A DNA stretch of 64,000 bases from Hymenobacter translucens (GCF_020685205.1 NZ_JAJERB010000001.1:310001-374000); one strand, 5' to 3'; positions 16,254-24,800 are shown, counted from the stretch's first letter. The notes: a model not told the origin generated them from the sequence alone. Program-made: numbers and translations.

Positions 16254-18563
16254 TTATTCGTTGCCGACTTTCACCTTGGTTTTCTCGCCGGTGCCATCCG
16301 AAGCTTTCGACTTCAGCTCGCCTTCTTTGCTTACGTCTTTGGTCTTCTCACCAGCAGGGCCTTTGGTTTTTACCTTCACTTTGTCGCTGTCCTCGTCTAC
16401 CTTGGTTTTCACCTTGGTGCCGTCGGTCATCTTGACCTTGCTTTTGCCAGGCTGCAAAGGAGCTACCGAGCTGCTCGTGCCGGTACCGGTTGCACCGGTA
16501 GTCGTGCTACCAGTCCCCGTGCCGGTAGCACCCGAGCCAGAGCCCGTGCCGCTGGCGCCAGCGCCCGGGGCGCTCATCACGTCCTGCAGGGTCTGACCTT
16601 CCTTCAGAACCGGACGGAACTCGGTGCGGCGGTTAAGCTGCATGTTCTCGGGCGAATCGTTCGGGGCAGCCGGACGACGCTCGCCGTAGCTAACCGTTAC
16701 CATGCGGGTGCCGGCAACACCCGACTTCTTCAGGTAGTTGTAAGCAGCCTGGGCGCGGTTCTGGCCCAGTACCATGTTGTACTCGTCGGTGTTGCGCGAG
16801 TCGCAGTGACCTTCCAGCGAAAGCGTCAGGCCCGGGTTCTGCTTCAGGATGCCCGAGATTTTGTTCAGCTCGGTAATCGACTCCGGCCGCAGGGTGTACT
16901 TGTCGGTATCGAAGTAGATGTTCTTGAACGCCGTCATGCCGCTGGTCAGGGTGTCCACATACGGCACGTAGAAGTTCTTCACGATGCTGGTCGTGTCGTT
17001 GGTCGACACCGGCACCTGGAACTCTTCCGTGGTAATGTTCTTACCATCTTTCGAAACCGATACTTGGTAGGGACGGCCCGAGAGAACCGTTACCGAGTAG
17101 TCGCCCGTGGGCTTGGTAACATCCCGGAAGCTTAGTGCCGTTTTGTCGGCCTGGGCGCCGCTGAACACCAGCTCAACCCCGGGGATAACCGTGGTGCTGT
17201 CGCGGGCCGAGAACACTTTGCCCCGGATGATGGTGTTTTTGATGTAGTTGATGGTGTAGATGTCCTTCTCGCCGTAGCCGCCGATGCGGTAGCTCGACAG
17301 GTAGGCGTAGCTCCCATCCGGGCTCAGACGGTAGTAGGTATCATCGTCCGGCGTGTTCACGGGGTAACCCATGTTCTCCACCTGGCCCCACTTACGGCCG
17401 ATTTCGTCCCACTCCGACTTGAAGATGTCGTAGCCGCCCATCGTGTTATGACCACGCGAGGCGAAGTAGAGCGTTTTGCCATCCCGGCTCAGGTACGGGC
17501 TATCGTCGTCGTACTTGGTGTTAATGGTGTTGCCCAGGGTCTTGGGCTCGCCCCAGTCACCACCCGCCTGGCGGGTAGCGTAGTACAGGTCCAGGGTGCC
17601 GTCCTCGGAGTACTTACCCGTGGAGAAGTAAATGGTCAGGCCGTCCGGCGCAATGTAGGCATCTGATTCAAAGGCAGCTGAATTGATGTTGTTGTTCAGT
17701 TTTTTCGGGGCAGCCCAGTCCCCGCCAGTCTTCTCGGAGTAGAAGATGTCGCCGTTTTCGTCGTTGCGGTACAGCAGCATCTTCTGGTCGTTGTCGAACA
17801 CCTGAATCGATGCGTCGTGACCTTTACCGTTCAGCGCTTCGCTCAGGGAGCGGGGCTTTTCCCACTCATCCGCCCCGAGGCGCTTGGTTTCGTAGATGTT
17901 CTCGTAGTACTGGCCGTCGTAGGCGATGCCGCCTTTGCCTTTCTGCTTACCCTTCATGTCTTCCGCAACCGGCACATTGCTCATGTTGTCGGAACGGGAA
18001 GTGAAGAGCAGGATCTTATCGTCGGTGGAGATAACCGGGCTGTGCTCCGACCACTGGGTGTTAATGGTGGGGCCCAGGTTTTTCACGAAGATATCCTTGG
18101 GGCTGTTGAACTGCACCTTGGCGTTCTTGCTCTGCTGAATCAGCTGAGCAAGAGCGGTCTTGCGGGTGTCATTCTTCTTCAGCGTGACGTTGTACGCCTG
18201 GTAGTGCGCAATGGCCTCGTCGAAGTTGTAGTTCAGGTGGTCAACGCGACCAAGCCAGTATTCGACGTCTTTCGACACTTTGGGTTTGAGCCGCTGAGCC
18301 TTGTAGATATAGTCGCTGGCTTTTTCCTTGTCGAACGACATATACGAAATACCTGCCCGGAACAGCGCCAAGGCGTTGTTCGGCTCCTTGGCCAGCACTT
18401 GCTCGTAGTAAGGAATGGAGGCCCGGTAGTTCTCTTGTTCGAAGAACTTATTTGCAGTCTTCAAGTCCTTGCGGGTGCTCTGTGCCAGCGCAGGCTGGGC
18501 CACGGCGGCGGCAAGGGCGAAGGTGCAAGAGGCTTTCAATAACCTTCTGACTAAGTTGTCCAT
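16254..18563 (-). CDS. porE: PorE-like OmpA-family protein (TPR, PD40 propeller, OmpA)
   Basis: 769 residues. Order seen: signal peptide (LLKASCTFALAAAVAQPALAQS), TPR-like repeats ~30-170 (YRASIPYYEQVLAKEPNNALALF), a WD40/PD40-type propeller ~190-440 (ILLFTSRSD, LLYRNDENGDIFYSE, IYFSTGKYSEDGTLDLYYA, LYFASRGHNTMGGYDIF), a carboxypeptidase-regulatory-like fold (RGKVFSARDSTTVIPGVEL), then an OmpA peptidoglycan-binding domain (LEGHCDSRNTDEYN, LGQNRAQAAYNYL, NRRTEFRP). This is the architecture of PorE, which links the type IX secretion apparatus to peptidoglycan. Unlike known PorE it has no lipobox. A Gly/Thr-rich then Lys/Asp-rich tail of ~125 residues follows the OmpA domain and is unusual. ATG at 18561-18563. 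Confidence 0.8.
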   Translation of the reverse strand: MDNLVRRLLKASCTFALAAAVAQPALAQSTRKDLKTANKFFEQENYRASIPYYEQVLAKEPNNALALFRAGISYMSFDKEKASDYIYKAQRLKPKVSKDVEYWLGRVDHLNYNFDEAIAHYQAYNVTLKKNDTRKTALAQLIQQSKNAKVQFNSPKDIFVKNLGPTINTQWSEHSPVISTDDKILLFTSRSDNMSNVPVAEDMKGKQKGKGGIAYDGQYYENIYETKRLGADEWEKPRSLSEALNGKGHDASIQVFDNDQKMLLYRNDENGDIFYSEKTGGDWAAPKKLNNNINSAAFESDAYIAPDGLTIYFSTGKYSEDGTLDLYYATRQAGGDWGEPKTLGNTINTKYDDDSPYLSRDGKTLYFASRGHNTMGGYDIFKSEWDEIGRKWGQVENMGYPVNTPDDDTYYRLSPDGSYAYLSSYRIGGYGEKDIYTINYIKNTIIRGKVFSARDSTTVIPGVELVFSGAQADKTALSFRDVTKPTGDYSVTVLSGRPYQVSVSKDGKNITTEEFQVPVSTNDTTSIVKNFYVPYVDTLTSGMTAFKNIYFDTDKYTLRPESITELNKISGILKQNPGLTLSLEGHCDSRNTDEYNMVLGQNRAQAAYNYLKKSGVAGTRMVTVSYGERRPAAPNDSPENMQLNRRTEFRPVLKEGQTLQDVMSAPGAGASGTGSGSGATGTGTGSTTTGATGTGTSSSVAPLQPGKSKVKMTDGTKVKTKVDEDSDKVKVKTKGPAGEKTKDVSKEGELKSKASDGTGEKTKVKVGNE

Positions 18564-18916
18564 TGTAGGAGGGGTTTTGGAAATAAAGGAGTTGCGGGAA
18601 GGTTTGTTCAACACAAAAGATGGCGTTTTCCAGCCCGAGCTTCTGCAGAGTGTTTTTTTAAGGTTGCCTCTTATACTTAAAACCTGCGTCAGGGTTAAGG
18701 AGAGGGCCTTAATTTTTTAAAGCGAAAGCAGAAATTAGCTCCCTGCCGTAAAAAGGCCGGAATCTAGTTTAAGCCAAATGACCATTACGTGGGCAAAGGT
18801 AGAATTTTTATTATATGACCGGCTTCTAATACAGCTGATCTAAAACCTCTACGCAGTTGCTGGAAATACGGTTTTTCGAAAGATCGAAGAATTCAGGTGA
18901 TGCGATGCAAACCGCG

Positions 18917-18945
18917 CAAATATAGGTGGGCTTTATAAATTACAA
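18917..18945 (-). promoter_or_regulatory. Bacteroidota promoter (TTG-N18-TATATTTG) toward porE-like gene
   Basis: On the minus strand TTG (18943-18945) is followed after 18 nt by TATATTTG (18917-18924), a good match to the -33/-7 consensus. It would produce a leader of about 340 nt before the porE-like ATG. Confidence 0.6.
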
Positions 18946-18991
18946 GGAAATCAACTAAAATTTTACCCCCTACGCTGCACTTTCTTTCGGC

Positions 18992-18999
18992 TACCTTTG
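18992..18999 (+). promoter_or_regulatory. -7 promoter element for engB
   Basis: TACCTTTG, exact TAnnTTTG match, 26 bp before the engB ATG at 19026. It supports that ATG rather than the in-frame codon at 19014. Confidence 0.5.
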
Positions 19000-19025
19000 C
19001 TTGAGCTTTCCATTTGGTACCGTGT

Positions 19026-19643
19026 ATGATTATCCGCGAAGCGAAATTTCTGGCCAGTAATTCGCGCGTTGACCAGTGCCCACCCGCAACGCTGCCCGAG
19101 TACGCCTTTATCGGGCGCTCCAACGTGGGCAAGTCCTCCCTCATCAATATGCTGACCGGGCACAAGGGGCTGGCCAAGACCTCCTCACTGCCGGGAAAAA
19201 CGCAGCTCATCAATCATTTCCTGATCAACGGGCAGTGGTATCTGGTGGACTTGCCCGGCTACGGCTACGCGAAAGTGAGCAAGGATTCCCGCGTTCAGTG
19301 GGGCCGGATGATTAATTTCTACCTGCACAACCGCGAAAACCTGACCTGCCTGTTCGTGCTGATCGACTCCCGCCACGCCCCGTTGGCAGTGGATCTGGAG
19401 TTTCTGGAAACGCTGGGCAAGGATGGAATTCCCTTTGTCATCATCTTTACAAAGGCTGACAAGCAGTCGGGCTCCCGCACCCAGCAGAACGTGAACAGCT
19501 ACCGGCTGAAGCTGGCTGAAACCTGGGATGAACTGCCCCGCACCTTCGTGACTTCAGCCACCGACCAGACCGGCCGGGACGAGGTGCTGGCCTTTATTCA
19601 GGAGGTGAATCAGCAGATAGGGCAAAAAACAGATAATGCGTAG
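19026..19643 (+). CDS. engB: Ribosome biogenesis GTPase YihA/YsxC
   Basis: Essential GTPase for late 50S subunit assembly. 205 residues from the ATG at 19026 (MIIREAKFLASN). Seen: P-loop GRSNVGKSSL, switch region KTSSLPGKTQLINHF, G3 DLPGYGYAKVS, G4 TKAD and a G5-like TSATD. Normal length for the family. The first of three same-strand genes (engB, TonB-like, DUF5606), with 73 and 28 bp gaps. Confidence 0.95.
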   Translation: MIIREAKFLASNSRVDQCPPATLPEYAFIGRSNVGKSSLINMLTGHKGLAKTSSLPGKTQLINHFLINGQWYLVDLPGYGYAKVSKDSRVQWGRMINFYLHNRENLTCLFVLIDSRHAPLAVDLEFLETLGKDGIPFVIIFTKADKQSGSRTQQNVNSYRLKLAETWDELPRTFVTSATDQTGRDEVLAFIQEVNQQIGQKTDNA

Positions 19644-19716
19644 ATTGGCCCTGGATTTGCCTAATGCGGCAAACTCAACGTCAACCTTCTACTTCTTCTT
19701 TTTTTCTTCAGTTTCC

Positions 19717-20142
19717 ATGAAAAAAATATTTCTTCTGGTAGGCGTATGCCTGCTTGCCGCTACTGCCCCGACCCTGGCGCAGAGCGCTCCGGGAGCCTCC
19801 GTGACCCCGGCAGGCATGAAAGCTCCGGTAGCTGTGGCTGAGTACTACGAGGGCGGGCAGGAAGCCATGTACGCCTTCATTGAGAAAGAGCTGAAATACC
19901 CCGTGGAGGCCCTGCGTCGCCGGGTACGGGGTACTACAATCCTGAGCTTTACGCTCAATATGGATGGCACCATGTCCGGAATCAAGCTGGTCAAAGGAAT
20001 TGGTGGGGGCTGCGACGCCGAAGCTGAGCGGGTCGTACGGCTGCTTAAATTCAAGAAGCCCCCGTATCCTGTCCTGACTTCCCTGCCTATCGTATTCAAG
20101 CTGCCCGGTGCCGCACCGGCGGCGGCAGCCTCCCCCCAGTAA
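19717..20142 (+). CDS. Secreted TonB C-terminal domain protein
   Basis: 141 residues: Sec signal peptide (KKIFLLVGVCLLAATAPTLAQS) and a single TonB C-terminal domain (FIEKELKYPVEALRRRVRGTTILSF split over two strands, NMDGTMSGIKLVKGIGGGCDAEAERVVRLL, then FKLP). It lacks the N-terminal anchor helix and Pro-rich spacer of true TonB, so it is probably a free periplasmic domain rather than an energy transducer. Start ATG at 19717 is chosen because the signal peptide begins there. Role unknown; such stand-alone domains are common in Bacteroidota. Confidence 0.85.
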   Translation: MKKIFLLVGVCLLAATAPTLAQSAPGASVTPAGMKAPVAVAEYYEGGQEAMYAFIEKELKYPVEALRRRVRGTTILSFTLNMDGTMSGIKLVKGIGGGCDAEAERVVRLLKFKKPPYPVLTSLPIVFKLPGAAPAAAASPQ

Positions 20143-20170
20143 CCCGAACTTTCTACCAACCCTTTTTTCT

Positions 20171-20734
20171 ATGCCCTACGACCTGAAGGAAATCGCTGCC
20201 ATCAGCGGTATGCCAGGCCTGTACCGCCTGATGCGCCCCACCCGCGCCGGCGTCATTATCGAATCGCTGGATGAGCGGGGCACCCGCTCGGTAGCCTCAG
20301 CCCGCAACAAGGTTTCCCTGCTGCAGGAGATTTCCATCTATACCGCCGACTACGACACTACGGTGCCCCTGACGGAAGTATTCGACCGGATTCATCAGAA
20401 ATATGGCACGGATCTGACCGTGACCAGCAAATCGGATGACCGCGACCTGGTGGCGTTCATGGAAGAAATCATTCCGGACTACGACCGGCAGCGCGTGTAC
20501 CTTTCCGACATCAAAAAGCTCGTGACCTGGTACCGCGCGGTGAGCAGCCGCCTGGAGTACCAGGAAGGCACCACGGAAGAAGGTGGCGACGACACCAACG
20601 ACCAGGAGCCGATGGGCGACGAGGCGATGAGCACAGCGGGCGTAATTCCGGCGTCCATCGAAAACGACGAGCCGGCCAACCCAGAGGCCGCTTCGGAGGA
20701 CAAGCCGAAAAAAACGCGCAAAAAGGCTGAGTAA
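20171..20734 (+). CDS. DUF5606 family protein
   Basis: 187 residues from the ATG at 20171. The first ~130 residues match the Bacteroidota-restricted DUF5606 pattern: MPYDLKEIAAISGMPGLYRL, GVIIESLDERGTR, LLQEISIYT, and a helical segment ending VYLSDIKKLVTWY. The remaining ~55 residues are acidic and low-complexity, ending in a Lys-rich KKTRKKAE, probably disordered. Cytoplasmic, no signal or membrane segment. Function unknown. Followed by a strong terminator. Confidence 0.85.
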   Translation: MPYDLKEIAAISGMPGLYRLMRPTRAGVIIESLDERGTRSVASARNKVSLLQEISIYTADYDTTVPLTEVFDRIHQKYGTDLTVTSKSDDRDLVAFMEEIIPDYDRQRVYLSDIKKLVTWYRAVSSRLEYQEGTTEEGGDDTNDQEPMGDEAMSTAGVIPASIENDEPANPEAASEDKPKKTRKKAE

Positions 20735-20754
20735 GCCCCTGCTGGATTTCATTC

Positions 20755-20804
20755 AGGCAAAAGAAAAGCGCCGCCCCAGTTGGAGCGGCGCTTTTCTTTT
20801 GCCT
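20755..20804. terminator. Bidirectional terminator between DUF5606 gene and fbp
   Basis: Perfect 20 bp stem: AGGCAAAAGAAAAGCGCCGC pairs with GCGGCGCTTTTCTTTTGCCT around a ~10 bp loop. A/T tracts are inside both arms, so it serves both convergent genes. Confidence 0.9.
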
Positions 20805-20817
20805 GACTTGAGACGAA

Positions 20818-21840
20818 CTAGGCGGTGGTAGCCTCCGGGGCATGCTCCTTGGCCATAAACTCCTCGGCTTTGTTGACCAGCTCGGTGGAACCGATAAACA
20901 ACGGGCTGCGGTCGTGCAGGCCTACCGGCTCCTGCTCCATAGTGCGGGTGCGGCCATTGCTGGACTTGCCACCGGCCTGCTCTACAATAAAGGCCAGGGC
21001 GTTGCACTCGTACATCAGGCGCAGCTTACCCTGGGGTGCCTTTTTCGTGGCCGGGTAGATATAAATGCCGCCCTTGAGCAGGTTGCGGTGAAAGTCAGCG
21101 ACAAGGGAGCCGATGTAGCGGGCCGAGTAGTTGTTCTGCTTGCAGTAGGCAATGTAAGCCGTCATGCCTTCGGAGAAGTGCTCGGAGCTGCCTTCATTTA
21201 CCGAGTAGATAGCGCCCGATTTGGGCGTGGTAATCTGAGGGTGCGACAAAAAGAACTCCCCCAGGGAAGGCTCGTAGGTGAAGCCGTTTACGCCGTTGCC
21301 GGTCGTATACACCAGCATGGTGCTCGAGCCATAAATTACGTAGCCGGCTGCGACCTGGTGCGTGCCCGTCTGCAGACAATCCTCGAGCGTGCCTTCGCAG
21401 CCGGTAGCGGAAATGCGGCGGTAGATGCTGAAGATGGTGCCGATGCTGACGTTGACATCGATGTTACTCGAGCCGTCGAGCGGATCGATGGCTACTACGT
21501 ACTTGCCCTGGCAGTTGCCGGTCTGGATCATCTCCTCGTCTTCTTCGGAGATGATGGTGCATACCTCGCCCCCGTTGCGCAGGGCCCGGATAAAGCGGAT
21601 GTTGGCAATGACGTCGAGCTTCTGCTGCTCTTCGCCCTGCACGTTGCGGTTGCCGTAAGCGCCGGCAATGTCGATCAGGCCGGAGCGGTTGATTTCGCGG
21701 TTTACAATTTTAGCAGCAAGGGCAATATCGCGCAGCAGCTGGGACAGTTCCCCGGTAGCGTAAGGGAAGTCCTCCTGCTTGCGCATGATAAACCGGTCGA
21801 GAGTAGTTCCAACGGGCAGCGCCAGTTTGTTGTGATCCAT
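20818..21840 (-). CDS. fbp: Fructose-1,6-bisphosphatase, class I
   Basis: Gluconeogenic hydrolysis of fructose-1,6-bisphosphate. 340 residues from the ATG at 21838-21840 ([17 protein letters not shown]). Seen: IISEEDEEM, the metal-binding [19 protein letters not shown] core, the substrate loops [16 protein letters not shown] and [20 protein letters not shown], and C-terminal [11 protein letters not shown] much longer open frame to 22191 overlaps the divergent lysC gene and is not real coding. A -7 element lies 30-37 bp upstream. Confidence 0.96.
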   Translation of the reverse strand: MDHNKLALPVGTTLDRFIMRKQEDFPYATGELSQLLRDIALAAKIVNREINRSGLIDIAGAYGNRNVQGEEQQKLDVIANIRFIRALRNGGEVCTIISEEDEEMIQTGNCQGKYVVAIDPLDGSSNIDVNVSIGTIFSIYRRISATGCEGTLEDCLQTGTHQVAAGYVIYGSSTMLVYTTGNGVNGFTYEPSLGEFFLSHPQITTPKSGAIYSVNEGSSEHFSEGMTAYIAYCKQNNYSARYIGSLVADFHRNLLKGGIYIYPATKKAPQGKLRLMYECNALAFIVEQAGGKSSNGRTRTMEQEPVGLHDRSPLFIGSTELVNKAEEFMAKEHAPEATTA

Positions 21841-21869
21841 AGAGTGAGAAGAAGTGTGCGGTGGGTCTA

Positions 21870-21877
21870 CAAAATTA
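21870..21877 (-). promoter_or_regulatory. -7 promoter element for fbp
   Basis: Reads TAATTTTG on the minus strand (TAnnTTTG consensus), 30 bp before the fbp ATG. Confidence 0.45.
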
Positions 21878-21908
21878 AGCTTTTTCGCCACATCTGCGGC
21901 GGCCTGCC

Positions 21909-21916
21909 TACTTTTG
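21909..21916 (+). promoter_or_regulatory. -7 promoter element for lysC, possibly leaderless
   Basis: TACTTTTG matches the consensus and ends only 4 bp before the ATG at 21921. A start site ~7 bp downstream would fall on the start codon itself, implying a leaderless mRNA. Confidence 0.4.
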
Positions 21917-21920
21917 GCCC

Positions 21921-23237
21921 ATGCAGCACACGCCGGTTCTGAAGGTTTATAAGTTCGGGGGCGCCTCCGTAAAAGATGCCGGTTCGGTTCGCAACCTGGG
22001 TCGAATTGTACGCGAGCACGCGCAGGAAAGCCAGCTCCTGATTGTGGTTTCGGCCATGGGCAAAACGACCAACGCCCTGGAGGAGCTGTTTCAGCTGGCT
22101 CACGCCGGGCAGGACTACTCCACCGCCCTGGCGGCCCTGAAGAAGTTTCACTGCGACATGGCCCGGGAGCTAAACCTCGATGCCGATGCACCCCCGGAAG
22201 CCGTTCCGCACGTGACCTTTGGCGACGTTTCGCTGGCCCGGCTGTTTGAGCAGCTTGGCGACCGGCTGGCCACGCTTGTCCCCGGGGAGTTTGACCGGCA
22301 GTACGACCAGGTGGTGAGCTTTGGGGAGCTGCTTGCCACGGTGATTGTGGCCCGGGCCCTGGCGGCGCAGTGGCTGGACTGCCGGCCCCTGCTGCGCACC
22401 GACCACACCTGGCGGGAAGGCCGGCTCGACTGGCCCACGACCGAGCGCAACGTGCGCGCCGAAGTGCTGCCCCTTTTCTCCCAAGGGCCCATCGTCACGC
22501 AGGGCTTCGTGGGCGGCACGGCCAGCGGGCAGACGACCACGCTGGGCCGGGAAGGCTCCGACTACACCGCCGCCATCTTTGCCTACTGCCTGCAGGCCGA
22601 ATCGGTGACGATCTGGAAGGACGTGGCCGGCCTGCTCAACGCCGACCCCAAGGTGTTTGCCGACCCAGTGCGCTACCCGCGGATTTCCTACCAGGAAACG
22701 ATTGAAATGGCCTACTACGGCGCTTCCGTCATTCACCCCAAGACCATCAAGCCGCTGGCCGTGCGCCATATCCCGCTGCTGGTAAAGTCGTTTGTGGACC
22801 CGGCGGCCGAGGGAACGCGCATCGGCGACGGGCGGCACGAGCCCCTGGCCCCGGCGTTTATCCGCAAAGACAACCAGTGTCTGATTTCGTTCGAGTCAAA
22901 GGATCTGACGTTTATTTCCGAGGAAAACCTGGAGGTGATTTTCGGCGTGCTGGCCCAGGTGCGGCTGAAGATTAACCTGATGCAGAACTCGGCCATTTCC
23001 TTTTCGGTGTGCACCGACTTTTCGGCCTACCGCCTGGAAAAGCTGCTCGACCAGCTGCGCAGCCAGTTCACGATTCACTACAACACGGACCTGGAGCTGT
23101 ATACCATCAAGAACTACGATGCGACCAGCATCGCGCGGCTTACCCGGGGACGCCGGCTGCTGCTGGAGCAGCGTACCCGGCAAACCTTTCAGTTTGTGTC
23201 GCAGACGCTGCCGGCTGGCCAGGACGCGCTGCTGTAG
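21921..23237 (+). CDS. lysC: Aspartate kinase
   Basis: First step of the aspartate family pathway (Lys, Thr, Met): ATP-dependent phosphorylation of aspartate. 438 residues, monofunctional. Seen: kinase opening [28 protein letters not shown] helix, [23 protein letters not shown] signature split by short loops, [14 protein letters not shown], and a C-terminal ACT-type regulatory part ([23 protein letters not shown]) that normally binds the feedback amino acid. No homoserine dehydrogenase domain. Divergent from fbp with only 80 bp between start codons. Confidence 0.94.
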   Translation: MQHTPVLKVYKFGGASVKDAGSVRNLGRIVREHAQESQLLIVVSAMGKTTNALEELFQLAHAGQDYSTALAALKKFHCDMARELNLDADAPPEAVPHVTFGDVSLARLFEQLGDRLATLVPGEFDRQYDQVVSFGELLATVIVARALAAQWLDCRPLLRTDHTWREGRLDWPTTERNVRAEVLPLFSQGPIVTQGFVGGTASGQTTTLGREGSDYTAAIFAYCLQAESVTIWKDVAGLLNADPKVFADPVRYPRISYQETIEMAYYGASVIHPKTIKPLAVRHIPLLVKSFVDPAAEGTRIGDGRHEPLAPAFIRKDNQCLISFESKDLTFISEENLEVIFGVLAQVRLKINLMQNSAISFSVCTDFSAYRLEKLLDQLRSQFTIHYNTDLELYTIKNYDATSIARLTRGRRLLLEQRTRQTFQFVSQTLPAGQDALL

Positions 23238-23432
23238 GCGGCCTTGAGCGCGTAGACCCCAATTCAAATGCTGGGGCCAGCCTCCGTCCCGGCTGCCGGG
23301 TCTGCTCTTGATCCGTGCTCCGGTACCACGCTCCCGCCGTTTGCAGCTCGCCGCCGGCCAGTTGTAAAAGCCGCTAAACCAGGAAACTACCGGTCCGGCA
23401 GTTGTTTTTACGTTCTGTCCGGGCAAACCTTT

Positions 23433-23464
23433 TTGGCCGAAACGGGCTTATTGCGGTACCTTTG
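23433..23464 (+). promoter_or_regulatory. Promoter of the Fur/PerR-family gene
   Basis: TTG at 23433-23435 and TACCTTTG at 23457-23464, separated by 21 nt, match the Bacteroidota -33/-7 pattern. Expected start site near 23470, about 14 nt before the ATG. Confidence 0.6.
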
Positions 23465-23467
23465 CGG

Positions 23468-23478
23468 AGAATCATTCT
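23468..23478. promoter_or_regulatory. Candidate Fur/PerR operator
   Basis: AGAATCATTCT is a perfect 5-1-5 palindrome lying exactly over the predicted transcription start of the fur-like gene, between the -7 element and the ATG. Its form resembles the core of Fur/PerR boxes, suggesting autorepression. No equally good copy is seen before the peroxiredoxin gene. Confidence 0.4.
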
Positions 23479-23483
23479 TATCT

Positions 23484-23945
23484 ATGGACACTTCCTTGCC
23501 TTCTGCGCACCTGCCGGCCCCCGACCGCGACGCCCTGCACGACCGGCTGAGCCGGGCCGGCCTGCGTGCCACGCAGCAGCGGATTGTGATTCTGGAATCC
23601 CTGCTGACGCTGCCCGGGCACCCCACGGCCGAACAGGTGCACCGCCATCTGCGGCCGGCCAACCCTACCCTGTCGCTGGGCACCGTGTACAAGGCCCTGG
23701 ACACCTTTGTGGAAGCCGGCCTGACCCGGCGCGTGCCGGCTGCTGAGGGCAACCGCCGCTATGACGCGGACTGCTCGGCCCACCATCACCTGTACTGCAC
23801 CGACACCCAGGAGATTCTGGACTTTTGCGACCCGCAACTGGATGCGCTGATAGCCGAGTTCTTCGCGGCCCGGCAGCTGAAAGGCTTCCAGCCCCACTCC
23901 TTTTCCCTGCACATTACCGGCCGCAAAGCGTCTGAGCCCCACTAG
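23484..23945 (+). CDS. Fur-family regulator, probably PerR-like
   Basis: 153 residues from ATG 23484. N-terminal winged helix (RLSRAGLRATQQRIVILESLL, PTAEQVHRHL, LSLGTVYKALDTFVEAGL) and C-terminal dimer/metal domain with RRYDADCSAHHHLYCTDTQEILDF, where His residues form the regulatory metal site. The usual CxxC structural zinc pairs are not evident in the part I read, so metal content is uncertain. Immediate downstream neighbour is a 2-Cys peroxiredoxin, which favours a peroxide sensor (PerR) over an iron sensor; this is inference from context. Confidence 0.88.
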   Translation: MDTSLPSAHLPAPDRDALHDRLSRAGLRATQQRIVILESLLTLPGHPTAEQVHRHLRPANPTLSLGTVYKALDTFVEAGLTRRVPAAEGNRRYDADCSAHHHLYCTDTQEILDFCDPQLDALIAEFFAARQLKGFQPHSFSLHITGRKASEPH

Positions 23946-24036
23946 AGCGTAGACTGATTTTTCGGAATCCGCATTTCAAGGTTTCTACCCCCGCAACTTT
24001 CCATTTTTCACTTACCCTTACCTTTTACCACCTACC

Positions 24037-24675
24037 ATGGCAGTTCTCGTTGGCAAACGTGCTCCTTCTTTCAAGGCTACGGCCGTAATCGATGGCGAAT
24101 TTGAGGAGGACTTCTCGCTCGAACGCTACCTGGGCAAGAAGCACGTCATTTTCTACTTCTATCCCGCTGACTTCACGTTTGTTTGCCCCACCGAAATCAT
24201 TGCGTTTCAGGACCGCCTCGCCGAGTTTGAGGCCAAAGGCGTTGCTATTGTCGGCTGCTCCACCGATTCGCACTTCTCGCACTTTGCCTGGCTGCAGACC
24301 CCGCGCGACAATGGCGGCATCGAGGGCGTAACCTACCCGCTGGTAGCCGACGCAACCAAGACCATTGCGGCCAACTACGACGTGCTGGGCGGCCACTACG
24401 ACTACAACGAGCAGGGCGAAATGACCTTCGTAGGCTCGCCCGTAGCGTACCGCGGCCTGTTCCTCATCGATAAGGACGGCATCGTGCGCCACCAGCTTGT
24501 GAATGACGGTCCGCTGGGCCGCAGCATCGACGAGGCCCTGCGCATGGTGGATGCCCTGCAGTTCTTCGAAGTTAAAGGCGAGGTGTGCCCCGCCAACTGG
24601 GAAGAAGGCAAAGAAGGCATGCAGGCCACCCGCGAGGGCGTTGCCAGCTACCTCGGCAAGCAGGCGGCTCACTAA
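24037..24675 (+). CDS. 2-Cys peroxiredoxin (AhpC/Prx1 type)
   Basis: Thiol peroxidase reducing H2O2, alkyl hydroperoxides or peroxynitrite. 212 residues, normal length. Peroxidatic Cys50 in DFTFVCPTEII, resolving Cys184 in GEVCPANW, and the conserved STDSHFSHFAW and YRGLFLIDKDGIVRH blocks are all seen; a C-terminal helix (YLGKQAAH) follows. No ahpF lies next to it, so reduction is presumably by thioredoxin. 91 bp after the Fur-family gene and likely part of its regulon. Confidence 0.95.
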   Translation: MAVLVGKRAPSFKATAVIDGEFEEDFSLERYLGKKHVIFYFYPADFTFVCPTEIIAFQDRLAEFEAKGVAIVGCSTDSHFSHFAWLQTPRDNGGIEGVTYPLVADATKTIAANYDVLGGHYDYNEQGEMTFVGSPVAYRGLFLIDKDGIVRHQLVNDGPLGRSIDEALRMVDALQFFEVKGEVCPANWEEGKEGMQATREGVASYLGKQAAH

Positions 24676-24700
24676 TTAGGTCTTAGAAAGACGACGCGTG

Positions 24701-24733
24701 AAAAGCCCCGACCAGTTGGTTGGGGCTTTTTTC
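24701..24733 (+). terminator. Terminator after peroxiredoxin gene
   Basis: Stem AAAAGCCCC / GGGGCTTTT with an extra inner ACCA/TGGT pairing and a following T run, 25 bp past the peroxiredoxin stop codon. Confidence 0.85.
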
Positions 24734-24755
24734 GTTTTCCCCGCCTTCAAACGCG

Positions 24756-24763
24756 TATTTTTG
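24756..24763 (+). promoter_or_regulatory. -7 promoter element for waaA
   Basis: TATTTTTG matches TAnnTTTG. It lies downstream of the in-frame codon at 24720 and upstream of the TTG at 24801, so it argues for the shorter waaA reading frame. Confidence 0.45.
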
Positions 24764-24800
24764 CCGGCTATTCAATTACCCGATACCCAAGCTTCGAAAC

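Larger units (their letters stand above)
18564..19025. other. Intergenic region between divergent porE-like gene and engB
   Basis: 462 bp, clearly A/T-richer than its flanks. It holds promoter-like elements facing both ways (described separately), plus a CAAAGGTA at 18794-18801 (TACCTTTG on the minus strand) as a second candidate for the porE-like gene. The implied leader of that gene would be 230-350 nt. I see no RNA gene or ORF of note in it. Confidence 0.6.

Noticed and set aside
21841..22191. N-terminal extension of fbp
   Set aside because: Runs through the divergent lysC 5' end and past a promoter element; the conserved Fbp start is at 21840.
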